Positions 20,590 through 33,092 of a DNA stretch of 64,000 nucleotides are shown here, piece after piece. Origin of the DNA: Hormiphora californensis (lineage: Eukaryota > Ctenophora > Tentaculata > Cydippida > Pleurobrachiidae); assembly GCA_020137815.1 (NCBI GenBank), contig CM035355.1:8473260-8537259 (forward strand), read 5' to 3'. The notes below the pieces were generated by a model. The model worked only from the letters and a program-made list of their open reading frames with translations, did not search any database and had not been told where the DNA came from. Position numbers and translations under genes: made by a program. Position 1 is the first letter of the stretch, and each line of letters opens with the position of its first letter.

Positions 20590-23500
20590 CTGCTGACATT
20601 TAAAAATCCCACCCCCCCCAGCCCTTTCCCTTTTAAAAAACTGGGGTTAAGGTCAGAGAGGGCCCCTCGGGGGATTTGGGTATCATTTTGAGGAAAATAG
20701 TCTTTTGAAGGTTTTATTTTGCTACGAAAATTTTTTTCCCCCCTTTCAAAAAATTCTCCCCGGGGGCCCCCTTTATCCCCCTTTTACCCCCCCCCTTTGG
20801 GGCCCTTTACCGGCTTTTCCCCCCTTTAAAAAAATTTTTGGAAGTATTGCCACCCATTTTTTTTTTAAAAACCCCCCCAAAAACCCCGAATTTAACCCCC
20901 CTTTTTTGGGCCAAAAAATTTTTGGGGGGGCCCCGAAAAAAACCCCCCCAAAAGAAACAAATTTTTCAGCTCCCCGAATTTTTGGGGAGGGAGTTTTTTT
21001 TATGAAAGGGGAGGGGGGGAAAATGGGGGAACCCGTGTTTGTCGGGGGAAAATTTTGGTTGCCCCCATTTAAAAATTTTTTTTCATTAATTAAAAAATTT
21101 AAAAATTAAAAGGAGGTTTTTTGGGGTTTTTCCCATTTCCATGGTTTTTTCCCCCGGGGTTTTGATTCCCCCCCCCCCCCAAAAATAAAAACGGGTTTTT
21201 CTTTGGCCCCCCTTAGGGGTATTTAGGAAAATTTTATGGTCCGCCATCAGGGTTTTTGGGTTAATTTAAAATTTTTTTGGGGGAGGGAGGAAGAACAATT
21301 GAGGGGGGGAAATGGAAGTTTCCCTGAATTTTTAACCCCGCTGAAGTTTTTCGGGGTGGCTTTTAAAAAAAAAGGGGGTTTTAAACCATGGGGGGGGTTT
21401 TGTGATTTACAAGGGGAAGGGAAAAAAAATAAAATTAAAAAAAATTTGGGGGAAAAAAAAAAAGGGGGAAAATGAAAAAAAGGGGGGGGAAAAAAACCCC
21501 CCTGAAAAAAAGGGAAAAACGGGGCCGGGTTGGGGGGGGGGGGGGAAAGGGGGGGGGAAAAAAAAAGGGGGGAGGTGGAAAGGGGGGGGGTTTTTTAAAA
21601 GGGGGACGGTAAAAGGGGTAACGGAGGGGAAAATAAAAAGGGGGGGAAATAAAAAAGGAGGGGGGGAAATGGAAAAAGGGGAGGGGGGCTGGAAAAGGGG
21701 GGGAACCAGGGGAAAAGGGGGGGGGGAAAAGGGAAAAGGAGGGGGAACCGGAAAAGGGGGGGGAAAAAAAGGGGGGAAAGGAAAAGGGGGGAAACCATGT
21801 CGGGGGTGGGGGGGGAAAGGGGGGGTTTTATTTGGTGGAGGTAAACCCTAACCTTTTACCATGGACCCCCTCCTTGTTATAACCGCGGGACCCCTTTTGG
21901 TTACAACCACCCACTATCATGGCAATAAATGCTCGCTGATTGTATGGTCCAAATAAAACATGTCCAATTAACACTGCTTGTGACCCCGTTTTGGAGAGAG
22001 GGTCGAGTGCAGCCCCCTCTGCAAACTTTTCAAAGACCCAATCTTCGTTTTTAATCATTCAGAAATCGCCAACCCCCAAAAAAGAGGGAAAAAAAAAACC
22101 CCCAAAAACCCCACCCCCCCCCTTTTTTTTTTTTCCCCCCCGGTTTTTTTTTTTTTTTTTTTTTTTTTGGGGGGGGGGGGGGGAAAAAAAACCCCCCCCC
22201 CCCCCCCCCCCCCCTTTCCTCCCCCCTCCCCTCTCCCATCTACCTAAAAAAAAGGGGGGTTTTTCATTTTTTAAAAAACTCCCCCAAAACCTCAAAATTT
22301 TTAACCCCTTTCCGCCCCCTCCCTTTTTTTAAAAAATTTTTTTCCCCTTCCCAAAATTTTTAAAAAAAAGGGTTTTTTTTTAAAATGGGGGTTTTTTTTG
22401 GGGGGGTTTTATGGGGGGGGGTTTTAAAACCCCCAAAGTTCCCCCCTTGTTTTGGAACAAACAAAACCAGGCTTTGAAAAATAAAAGAAAAAAAATTTTA
22501 AAAAAAAAAATTAAAAAAAAAAAAAACATCCCACTAAAAACCAAAACCCCGCCACTAAAAAACTCATTTTTAATCAAAACAAAATTCCAACCTGCCATTT
22601 CACCTCACAAAAACAGGAATCAATTTACAAAAAAAAAAACAAATTTTTTTCCCCTTTTTTTCACACCAACCCTTTTAAACCCTTTCCCTTTTAAACTTTT
22701 AAATGCTTTCAATTTTTTTTAAATTTTAAAAACCCCCCGGGGGGGGGAAAATGGGAGGGGGGTGGGGCTGGGGGTATTTTGATCCTAAAACAAAAAACAG
22801 GGGGGGGGGTGGCATTTGGGTTTTTAAAACTTTCCCAAAGTCCCCCGGACTTCCCGGGGGGGAGATTTCCACTTTTTTGTTAGTGCCTCCTTTTCTCGCC
22901 ATCATTACACCCTCTCATTTCTGCGAGTTTCTCAATGAACACTCATCTGAGCTTTTTTGGGTTTTAGAGTTTTTATCTGGGGGGGCCTTTTTAAACCCTT
23001 CTTGGGGGGGAAAAAGGGGTTTGGAAATTTCCACATGATAAAACCGCTGACAATTTTAACCCCTTTCAAAGTTTAAAAAAAACCCTTTTTCAACAATCCC
23101 GGATTTTCTTTTTTGTTAAAGGGTTTTTTCCCCTTCCCCCACTGGGTTGTTTTTTCCAATTCCTGAGAAAGGGCTTTCCAAAGACCTCTTCGGGGGGACC
23201 AAAAGGAAAACGCCAATCGAGGGGTTTGAAGGAGTTTGGTTGAGTTTGGAAAAACAAGAAACAAAGGGCTAGGGTCATTTTTTTAATAAAAGATTAAATC
23301 CCCGCTAGAAAAAAATGGGGCTCAACCCAGCCCCCAAAAAGGGACTTCTTGCCCTTTTGTTTGCGGGATTCGGGGGAAAGTAGGGGGCAATTCCCTTTTG
23401 GAACCAATCCAAAATTTTTCTCCTCAAAAAAAAAACCCCCCGCTTTCAGTTTACCCCAAAAAAGTGATTGGAGGGCCACTTCAACCCTTTGAAGGGTACA

Positions 23501-26260
23501 GATTCTTTGCCTTGTAGACAAAAATGGGGGATCCACATCTCCCCTTTCAGCATTACCGAAAAACCCTTTAAGAGCCCCCCCAATTTGGGTGATTCCCGAC
23601 TCTTTTGGAAAGCTTTTGACCCCCCTTTTATAATGACCTTTTTTACCAGGATCGCCGGGTTTTTTTCATCGTAGTTCCATATATTTTCAGCGGGCACTCC
23701 CTCAAGCTCTTTCTCTAGATTTGAAAAGAATTTTTCAAGTGACTTCTTACAGACCCCTGCTCTAGATCGCTTTATGTTTGTTGCTAATCTTTTAGTCAAG
23801 TTTTGTCTTTTGAAGTTTTTAAACCAGTTTCCCCAGGTTTTATTTCCTTTAAAACCCCCCACACCCGCCCTTTCTTTCCCTTTGATAAGTTGCTAAATTT
23901 CTTTTTGATAGATGAAAAAATGCTCACAGGAAATCCCCAACGCAAAGGGGTAGTAACTCCGGAAACAAAAAAAAACTCTTTGTGGTCAAAAGAACCTTAG
24001 AAAGGGAAAAGACGACTTGCAGTGTTTTCCCCCGGTAAAAACTTTGTGCAGGGTTTTTAAAACGGTTAATCGAAAGCTTTAGCGTTGTCGAAAGACCGGT
24101 TTCCCCCGTATTTTTTAACTCCCAAACGCCCTTTTTCCAAAAAAATCGGGGAAAAGTAAGTTGATACTTTCGGTCCCAGGCTTTTTCTTAAAGTGGTTTT
24201 TTGGGGCATTAGCTGCCTAAAAAAATGGGTCTGGTTAAAAAAACTATGATGGAGTTGTTAAAAAGAAAATTAATGACAATTTAATAAAGGGGTGAAAAAA
24301 GAAAAGAGCGGACAGTGGAAGAGGAAAGTGTGGTAAGGGAGTGTGTGAGAAAGGGAGAGGAAGAAATCACTGAGATGGTAAATAATGGGACTTAGATCAG
24401 ACACACAACAAAACGAAATGTAGAGCTAAAAATACATGACCAAATGATAAGAATGTATAAAAAATCCTTCCCTTTATGTAAAATTTCCTGTTTGTATGTG
24501 TGTAATGCATATTAAACGAATAAAAATTATGCACACGCCGCGTTTCTATTTGTGACATTTAAAAGTTTAAAAAAATGTAGTGTGGGGGAAACTTTGGCAC
24601 CCCGTCCAAAATTACCCCCAAAAATTTAAATATGGGTGGGGAACTTACCACCCCAAAAAATTTTTTTTCAATTTAAAAAATTAATTTTGGGTTTAAAAAA
24701 AGGTTCCCCCCAATTTTTTGGGTCGAAACCCCCCCACTCTAGGAGCAAACCCTTATTTGGTTTATTGCCCGGTTTAAAATATGGACCCCTTTTTGATTTT
24801 AACTTTTTGGGTATTTTGCCCTTTAATGTGTTTGCCCCTAATTAGGAGTAAATTTGATAGACTTTTTGGAAAAAAATAATTGTACCGTTATTTTGACATT
24901 TGGGGGTTTAAGGGTTTCTTGTACACCCAAATTTTTTTTTTCCCAAAACTTTTCGTTTTCTGTTGGTAAATTTTGGACTAAAGCCAAAATTTTTAAAATG
25001 TCCCCCCGTTACCCCCCAAAAATTTTCCCCAAATTTTTCGGGACAAAACACAGGTTCCGTCATGATATGTTCTCTCGTAAAAATACAAAGAATCAATTTA
25101 CTTCCTTTTGCAGTTTTATTTTGCCCTCTCTCTCTCCCCCCTCTCTCTCTCTTCTCTTCTCTCTCTCTCTCTCTCTCTTTTCTTCCCTTTCCTCCTCTTC
25201 TTCTCTCTCTCTCTCCCCCCTTCCCAAAACCCCTTTTGGCCCCGCGACAAAAATATATAGTACTCCCCCCCTAAAAATCGAGTCCCCCTATTTGGGGAAG
25301 AGAAAGTTCCCCCAAGTATTAAAAGCCCACTGTGTCCACTTTTAAAAAATTTAAATACGGGGCCGGTTCCCAAAAATGTTTTTGGGGGAACTAAAATTTG
25401 TAATTTCAACATGTGCAAGACCAAATGGATCATTGCCTAGCTAGACCTAACATAACAAAGGATCTCTTTCCGATGTTTAAATTTAAAAACCCCCATGTAA
25501 ATGAAAAACCCAAATCAGATGTTAAAATGGATGCCCACAAACCAAACCCCCTTTCCCCCCCCTTCCCCCCCAAGCCCAAACCCACCCTTCCCCCCAAAAC
25601 AACCCTCCCCCAAACCCTTTTTCCCACCCCATGCCCTTCCCACCCCATTTTCCCCTTAAAACCTTCCCAAAACCCCCCCCCCCATCCCACCCTTTCCCCC
25701 CCCATTTCCCCTTCCCAAACCCAAACCCCCCCCCCTTCCCCCCCTTAAACCCCCTCCCCACCCTTCCCCCCTTTCCCCCCCCCCCCCGCCCCCCCCCCCC
25801 CAAAAACCCCCCCCATTTTTTTTTTTCCCCCCTTTTTCCCCAACCCCCCCACCCCTGCCCCCCCCCCCAAATTTCCCCCCTTTTCCCACCACCCCCCCCC
25901 CCCCTTTCCCAAAACCCCCCTTTATACGAATTTTTTTAAAAACCCCCCCTACCCCCCTAAACCCCTTTTTAGTACCTAGTTGAAAATGGGAAATTTCGGG
26001 GTCTTTAAAATTCCTTGGAAAATTAAAAACCCCCACTTTTCCCATGCAACCCCCACCCCAAAACCCGAAAAAAGGGGGGGGAAACGAAAAAAAACAAAAA
26101 ACAAAAAAAAACAAAAAAAAACAAACAGAACGAACAGAACGAAACAGAACAGAACAGAACAGAAAAACAAACAGAAAAAAAACGAACAAAAAGGACGACA
26201 CCGACCCCAAAAATAAGATCCCCTTTTAAAAGGCCCCGGGGGTTTCCCCGCCGCATTGTT
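20590..26260. other. Homopolymer-stretched, probably low-quality assembly block
   Basis: Most of this block is runs of one base (for example 21400-21830 almost only G and A, 25540-25930 almost only C). Islands of normal-looking sequence remain at about 21840-22060, 22870-23040, 23050-24000, 24240-24560 and 25390-25540. Long ORFs here are low-complexity and not believable. Natural sequence is not normally built like this; uncorrected homopolymer error in reads is the likely cause. Coordinates inside should not be trusted. Confidence 0.75.
23050..23862 (-). pseudogene. Pogo/Tigger-like DDE transposase remnant in low-quality sequence
   Basis: On the minus strand, KRLATNIKRSRAGVCKKSLE, KFFSNLEKELEGVPAENIW and NYDEKNPAILVKKVIIKGG resemble the catalytic core start of pogo-type DDE transposases, where NYDET normally carries the first Asp. 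Further along, in other frames near 23080-23270, LDWRFPFGPPEE and LRNWKKQPSG recall the family's FFRPLK ... W+ segment. Frames shift every few dozen residues, as expected from the homopolymer errors, so true decay and sequencing error cannot be separated. No terminal repeats can be recognised. Confidence 0.55.
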
Positions 26261-26261
26261 G

Positions 26262-26389
26262 CTAAGGAGGTTGGTTTGCCTCGGTGCCTGCCTCGAGGAT
26301 GACAGGGAGGGAGGTCTCTGTTTCTGTTTGAGTGCAGCTGCTGGTGTCTCTAGATTCAGCCCGTCCAATGAGTATTGCATTCACTGTGC
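26262..26389 (-). CDS. Possible terminal exon of an unrecognised minus-strand gene
   Basis: After a plausible acceptor (TTGATATAG) the minus strand reads open in phase 2 for 42 codons, TVNAILIGRAESRDTSSC then TQTETETSLPVILEAG and a TAG stop. It has ordinary codon composition and sits at the edge of the corrupted block. No upstream exon was found. This is an exon candidate only. Confidence 0.25.
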
Positions 26390-27018
26390 CTATATCAATT
26401 AGAGTGTTAGAACAAACAAATCATCGGATAGGAAAATATTATTAATAATTGAAACGGGATTCGGATACTGATAAACTAAATGGAAAATGAGGAATACATT
26501 TTAACAACCATTGCATAATAGTGCACTGTTGAGCAATTCAATGTTGGAGTTGCCTGGCTACAAATGTAAAGGGAGGGTTGCTGGAGTGGGTTGTGCAATA
26601 TACAATACAACCAGCTGGGTGTGGCAGCAGCGTAGTGAGACTCTCACTGAGATCAATGGTCGCATAGGCGAAGGTGCATTGAAAAATGGAAATGCAAGAA
26701 TTAATGCAATTACATATATGGTTCATAAAAAGGTAGCTCGAAAACCTAGCTCATATAATTGATACAATGATACAGGATGGAGATAAATTGGTTACTGATC
26801 AGTTTCAACACAACTTACAGTATCGTCATGGCGACAAATGCACTGCAAGCATTTTGATAGGCGTGTCAAATATAAATTAATTGCATGAAATTAATTACTG
26901 CAACACAAATCGAAATTACATCACAATACATTAAATACATCAAATTCACTGATCAAAGAACTCTTTTTAGCGCCCTATAGCTTTTATATTTATCACTCTC
27001 TATCTTTCTCTCTCTTTC

Positions 27019-27096
<78 letters not shown>

Positions 27097-27100
27097 GCAG
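26390..27100. other. AT-rich stretch without a recognised gene, ending in (CT)n
   Basis: 26400-26990 is ordinary AT-rich sequence. A plus-strand frame is open at 26511-26762, but I see no domain or splice context. 27007-27091 is a CT microsatellite leading into the GC-rich minisatellite. Confidence 0.5.
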
Positions 27101-27699
27101 GGTGTGTCTCACTCCCCCCCCCGACATGGTAACTATCAGAACACATTATATTTTGTGTCCCCCTCCTCCCTCATCCCCGCCCGGCCCCTCCCCCACCCTC
27201 CCCGGGGCGTGTCTCCCCCGCCTCCCTCATCCCCGCCCGCCCCCTCCAACCCCTCTCCCGGGGTGTGTCTCTCCCCGACACGGTAAACTATATTCCCCAG
27301 AAACACATTATATTTTGTTTCCTGGTCTACCCCCCCTTATTTTTCCCCCCCCCCTCCCCACCCTCCCCGGGGCGTGTCTCCCCCGCCTCCCTCCTCCCCG
27401 CCCGCCCCCTCCAACCCCTCTCCCGGGGCGTGTCTCCCCCGACACGGTAACTATCAGAACACATTATGTTTTGTGTCTCCTCCCTGGCCTCTTCCCCCAC
27501 CCTCCCCCGGGGCGTGTCTCCCCCGCCTGCCTCCTCCCCGCCCGCCCCCTCCAACCCCTCTCCCGGGGCGTGTCTCCCCCGCCTCCCTCCTCCCCGCCCG
27601 CCCCCTCCAACCCCTCTCCCGGGGTGTGTCTCTCCCCGACACGGTAACTATCAGAACACATTATATTTTGTGTCTCCTCCCCTGGCCTCTCCCCCACCC

Positions 27700-27734
<35 letters not shown>

Positions 27735-27830
27735 GGCCCCCCCCCCCCCCCCCCCCCCTTTTTTTTGGGGGGGTCCCCCCCCCCCCCCCCCCTTTTTTTC
27801 CCCCCCCCCCCCCCCCCCCTTCCCCCGGGG

Positions 27831-27862
<32 letters not shown>

Positions 27863-27922
27863 TTGGGGGCCCCCCCCTTCCCCCCAAAACCCCCCTTTTT
27901 CCCCCCCCCCCCCTTCCCCCCG

Positions 27923-27961
<39 letters not shown>

Positions 27962-29045
27962 GGGGTTTTTTAAAAAAATTAAAAGGGCCCCCCCCCCCCT
28001 TTTCCCCCCCCGGGGTTTCCCCCCCCCCAAAACCCCCCCCCCTCCAAAACCCTTTTTGGGGGGGGGGCTTCCCCCCCCCCCCCAAACCCCCCCCCAAAAC
28101 CCCCCCCGGGGGCCCCCCCCCCCCCCCCCCCTTTTGGGCCCCCCCCCCCCCCCCCCTTTTCCCCCCTTTTCCCCCCCCCCCCCCCCCCCCCCCCCCCCCT
28201 TTCCCCCCGGGGGCCCCCCCCCCCCCCCCCCCCAAAACCCCCCCTTCCCCCGGGGGGCCCCCCCACGGGAAAATTTTCCCCCCGGGGGGGGGGGGGGGGG
28301 GGGCCCGGGGGAAAAAAGGGGGCCCCAGGGCCCCCCCTTTTTCCCCCCCCCCTTTTCCCCCTTTTCCCCCTTTTTTCTTTTTTTCCCCCCCCTTTTTTTT
28401 TTTTCCCTTTTTTCCCCCCCCCCCCTCTTTTTTAAGGGGGGGGGGGTTTTTTTGGGGGGGGGGCCCCCAAAGGGGGGGGGGGGGGGGGGGAAAAGGGGGG
28501 GGGGGGGGGGGGGGAAAAAAAAATTTTTGGGTTTTAAAAATTTAAAAATTTTAAAAAAAAAAAAATTTTTCCCCCCGGGAAAAAAATTTCAAAAAGGGGG
28601 GGGGGATTCCGGGGTTTTAAACCCTTTCGGGAAAAAAAAAGGGGAAAAAAGGGTTTTTAAATTTTTTTTAAAAAAAAAGGGGGGGGGCCGGGTGTGTCCC
28701 CCATCCTCCCTCCGGCTCCTCTCCCCACGCCCCCTCAACCTTCCCGGGCGTGTCTCCCCCGCCTCCCTCCTCCCCGCCCGCCCCCTCCAACCCCTCTCCC
28801 GGGGTGTGTCTCCCCCGACACGGTAACTATCAGAACACATTATATTTTGTGTCTCCTCCCCGGCCTCTCCCCCACCCTCCCCGGGGCGTGTCTCCCCCGC
28901 CTCCCTCCTCCCCGCCCGCCCCCTCCAACCCCTCTCCCGGGGTGTGTCTCCCCGCCTCCCTCCTCCCCGCCCGCCCCCTCCAACCCCTCTCCCGGGGTGT
29001 GTCTCCCCCGACACGGTAACTATCAGAACACATTATATTTTGTCA
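27100..29045. repeat. GC-rich minisatellite (CCCGACACGGTAACTATCAG units), interrupted by a homopolymer block
   Basis: Units of about 90-190 bp combine CCCCGACACGGTAACTATCA, GAACACATTATATTTTGTGTC and several copies of CCCGGGG(C/T)GTGTCTCCCC with CCTCCCTCCTCCCCGCCCGC. They are clear at 27105-27690 and 28690-29043. Between them, 27690-28690 is nearly pure C/G/A/T runs, very likely badly called copies of the same array. Both strands show long proline- or glycine-rich ORFs; these are composition artefacts. Confidence 0.85.
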
Positions 29046-29119
29046 GAGGAGCAACGTCGTGGAGGTTGTGGCGGCGATTATGCTATATACTGCTCTAAAT
29101 GCCTCGATGTCTCTCAGTC

Positions 29120-29245
<126 letters not shown>

Positions 29246-29249
29246 AGGG

Positions 29250-29315
29250 AGGTATTTCATGTTTCGAGATCGAAGCTGCCAAACTTCATAGAGAGGGAGA
29301 AAATGGAGAGAGATA

Positions 29316-29346
<31 letters not shown>

Positions 29347-30540
29347 GGAGATAGAGAGAGAAACCAATTATTACATGGGTCAAAAATAAAATTTAACTTG
29401 ACAAATTGAAAAAGATAAATTTCCATGAGAGACACAAGCAGGGTACTAACAATATGTAGAGACACAAGCAGGGTATTACCTGTTATTATTATTACCCTGC
29501 TAGGGTAAAGACATAGGTATAAGCAGGGATAAAGGGGGTAGAGTCATGTAGAGTATCATCACAGAGCGTGGGAAAAGAGAGATCAGATAGAAAGAGTAAG
29601 AGAGAGAGACACTTTGAAGGGGGTAGAGTCAAGTAGAGTATAACCGTGTTAGCCACACGGAACACATTGATCTTTAGAATAAAAGTATGAACAATTCAAG
29701 TACCACTATATAATAATTTCCATGTATGCCCCTTGTATAAAAATAAAATACAGGAGAGCTCTGAGCTCAAATACAATATATGGGTTCTCCGATAGGGTTC
29801 CACATTGATGCCTGAGTGAGATCGAGGTCGCACAGCGAGAATAGGTTGCAATGGACCCAAAGGGTTCCCCACGGCTCAGTACCACTACAACATACACAGC
29901 GAGAAAAAAAGAGAACTCGGAGCACTGTCACCCCTTCTGAAATTTATAATGCACCTCTCAACCGACTTCTTATCACCATATATGGTGAACTTGGCGACGT
30001 GGGTGGTGAACGTTATAAATAAATCGCTAAACGTGTACATTTAAGGAAGTCACCCACAGGTATATTGGCCGCTGCAACGGTGGCGATGCTGAAAGTTTTA
30101 GTTAAACTTTTAGGGGGGAATATAATATTTATATGCCCTTTTATGGACCTTCCAAACGAGGACAAAATGTCAAATATAAAAATAACTTTCTCTCCAGAGT
30201 CCTAGACACATCGAGGGTGGTCTTAACTTAATAAATCAGTGATAAAATTAGAACTATCCTAGATGAGAGGTTATCACAATTTCTAATTTAATCTCTGAGA
30301 TCTATTTTAAAACTGAGGCACCCCAACCTTGCAAAGCAGTCAGGGATGTCATGATACTCTACTCGTGTACTCCAGGATATGAAGGTCAGGCCAATGCACA
30401 TACACTCAGTGTCGGATTATTATTTTTCAGATAAGAAAAAATATGAAAAAATAAGAAAAAATCAACTTAAATTGCGGTGGGGTTCTACTCCTTGGGAAGT
30501 CGAGATACGTTGAAGTTTGTGACACACATTGAAATTATGA
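29250..30540. other. Non-genic stretch with a dispersed-repeat copy
   Basis: 29420-29540 has two or three copies of AGACACAAGCAGGGTA. 29790-29900 holds a copy of the CTGAGTGAGATCGAGGTC family (see 33090). The rest is AT-rich with no supported gene. Confidence 0.5.
29788..29905 (+). repeat. Dispersed repeat family copy 1 (CCACATTGATGCCTGAGTGA)
   Basis: CACATTGATGCCTGAGTGAG, ATCGAGGTCGCACAGCGAG and AATAGGTTGCAATGGACCC are shared with the copies at 33093-33200 (same strand) and 31935-32025 (opposite strand). Probably a MITE or short interspersed element. Confidence 0.7.
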
Positions 30541-30885
30541 AGTTTCGAAGTTTAGCGGAAATTTGGAATTTAACATTTTTGACTGAGAATTCATTTCCAA
30601 GATGCTAATTCTTCACTGGTACATCTCTCGAAGTGTCCTTTATCCATACTGAGTCAATTTCACCGTTTTTGGCATTTTTGGCCAATCCAGCCACAGTTGT
30701 CTGGATTCACCAAAAATGCCCAAAACGGTGAAAGTGACTCAGTATGGATAAAGAACACCCCAAGAGATGTACCAGTGAAGAAATTAGCCTCTTGGAAATG
30801 ATTGAGATATGAATGAGAGATGTACCAGGCCAGTGAAGAAATTAGCCTCTTGGAAATAATTTCTCAGTCAAAAATCGTTGATTCC
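30541..30885. mobile_element. Foldback element (family A), copy 1
   Basis: The left arm includes TTCTTCACTGGTACATCTCTCG, then TATCCATACTGAGTCAAT. The right arm is the reverse complement: GACTCAGTATGGATAAAG, AGAGATGTACCAGTGAAGAA and AGCCTCTTGGAAAT. Part of the right arm is duplicated at 30815-30865. A central segment near 30675-30725 is itself palindromic around CCAGCCACAGTTGTCTGG. No coding capacity. Confidence 0.8.
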
Positions 30886-31313
30886 CTATCAGAGCATTGG
30901 CCTGACCCTATTCTCAGGACTCTATTCTCAGGAGCGCACGAGAAATTTAGCCAGAGCATTAGCCTTACAGTTGAATCCATATATTTTTGATGAATTTTAA
31001 GCAATTTAGAACAACTTTTTTAAACAATTTTCAGCCCTTTTAGAAAACTTTTTTAACGAGTTTCAGCCATAAGGGGCTAAGCCCCCGGATCTACTAATAT
31101 TTGGAGGTCCTCCATGAATTCATTGGTTCGTTGGCATCGAGTTGACCCTTTCTCGTGTGCTGGTCTCCCATACTTGAAGCATAAATCAATTTCATAATTG
31201 GAATTTCATAATTAAAATAAAACCTTCTCAAAAAAGTGCCTAATGTCACTTTCTCTTTTATATAGTAGCCTCTCCTCCTAGTTTAATAGTTCGCAGTGAA
31301 TCGGTTTCAACCA

Positions 31314-31315
<2 letters not shown>

Positions 31316-31379
<64 letters not shown>

Positions 31380-31428
31380 TCCATATATCTCTCTCTCTCT
31401 CTCGCTCCTATCGCTCTCTCTCCACTCT

Positions 31429-31470
<42 letters not shown>

Positions 31471-31482
31471 TCTCTTTCTCTC
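31316..31482. repeat. (CT)n microsatellites
   Basis: Two CT tracts (31316-31370 and 31438-31465) with imperfect sequence between, followed by an AG-rich region at 31575-31690. No gene seen from 30900 to 32420. Homopolymer G runs occur at 31922 and 32028. Confidence 0.9.
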
Positions 31483-31934
31483 TTGTCTTCCTCCCCTCTC
31501 TTCCGAAGCATTTCTTTTCCTCGACATTATTACTGACCGCACCCATCCTGTCAGAAAATGATCGAACTCAGATCGAGAGAGGAAGAGAGAGAGAAGGGAT
31601 TGGGCGAGAGAGAGAGAGGGAGTGAGAGAGAGAGAGAAGGAGAGGGGGGTAAAGTAAGAGAGGGTGATAGAGAGAGACAGGAAGATTAAAAGATACAGAT
31701 AAGGAGAGAAAGTAGTACGCAGCCAACTGCTACTATACCTCCTTTATCAAAAAGTCTAACAGTGCTGCTTCTAGTCGCATTACCGTAATGGAAATACAGT
31801 AATAACGCGCGGCAAAAAGTGCATTTGTTCAGCATGTACTAGCACCCTGATTGGCCACGGTTGCGTGTCGTCTTACTGTATCTCCGTTTTCCAACTACAA
31901 GCGACCGTGTTAGTAGTTAGTTGGGGGGGGGGGT

Positions 31935-32025
31935 TGGCTCCATTGCAACCTATTCTCGCTCCGTACTGAGATCGATCTCAGTCGCGCGCGACGTCGATCT
32001 CACTCAGGTATCAATGTGGCCAAGT
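31935..32025 (-). repeat. Dispersed repeat family copy 2
   Basis: Reverse-complement relative of the repeat at 29788 and 33093: CCATTGCAACCTATTCTCGC, GATCTCACTCAGGTATCAATG. Here the centre contains ATCGATCTCAGTCGCGCGCG, also seen in copy 3. Confidence 0.7.
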
Positions 32026-32426
32026 TGGGGGGGGGGGTCTAGCCCTAAAAAGATAACGGTACCCTGATTTTGGTCGATAGTATTTTTTTAGCTTTTTTTA
32101 GCTTTTTTAGCCCCCATTTTCTTAAAAAATTCAAAATTATTTTTCTATTTCCTGAAAAAGGGCACAAAAAAGCTTTTAAATATTTAGACCCCCCCCCCTA
32201 GTTTGAGTTTTGTCTACTCTATTTCTAGTATCTAACTATAGTCTATACCTAATGAATGCAAATGTCTCTACTTCAACTTTGGGAATGGGAGAAGACACAC
32301 TGAAGTTGATCGGGACGAACTTACACTGAAGTTGATGGCGAGATCTCAACTGTCAGAGCATTGGCCTGACCCTATTCTCTTTTCTCTCATTTCGCGAAAA
32401 CTGTGGTCAGAGCATTGGCCTGACAG

Positions 32427-33042
32427 GATCTCAACTTCGTGACACACTGTGACTGAAGTTCGAAGTTTCGCGGAAATATGGAATCAACCATCTTTGAATG
32501 AGAAATAATTATTTGCAAGAGGCCAATTTGAAATTTCTTCACTGGTACATCTCTCGATCAGATTTCCTTTTAGTAAAAGTTTTACACACTATACTTTTAC
32601 ACACTGAGTCAATTTCACCGTTTTTGGTGAATTGGGACCCGATAATTGTGACCGCCGACCGGATTACCACCGACCAAAGGCGGTGAAATTGACTCAGTAT
32701 AGTCTTCTTTTTTTTCAACTGTTCACCCCCCCCCCCCAAAGTTGTGTGCGGAATTGTTTTGTGGGTCTATCACATGTGTTAACGTGTCGTGGGCATGCCA
32801 GAAATGAAAATATCGCACGCGCATGTGCACGAGCTGGGGCCTGAACAGTTGAATAAAAATGGACTTAATGGATAAAGGACACATCGAGAGATGCAGTAGT
32901 ACTAGTGATATCAAGAAATTAGCCTCTTGCATGGCAACTGATTTCTTAGTAAAAAATGCATTTCCATACTTCCGCGAAACATCGAACTTCGAACTTCAGA
33001 CTGAAGTCTTCAGTGCGTGTCACGCGGTTAAGTTGAGATCTC
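32427..33042. mobile_element. Foldback element (family A), copy 2, about 616 bp
   Basis: Ends GATCTCAACTTCGTGACAC and GTGTCACGCGGTTAAGTTGAGATC are inverted repeats, and the arms continue for about 190 bp (CGAAGTTTCGCGGAAATATGG vs CCATACTTCCGCGAAACATCG; CTTCACTGGTACATCTCTCG vs CGAGAGATGCAGTAG). Inside lies a second palindrome (ACTGAGTCAATTTCACCG / CGGTGAAATTGACTCAGT). It shares arm sequence with the element at 30541. No ORF of note. Confidence 0.8.
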
Positions 33043-33092
33043 AAGACCAACTTCAATGGACACGGTGCTCCTGAAGGACGTTTAACCTTCAC

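Noticed and set aside
27466-28826. Long proline-rich and glycine-rich ORFs on both strands
   Set aside because: They come from C/G homopolymer runs and a GC-rich minisatellite; open on both strands and in several frames, with no start context or domain.
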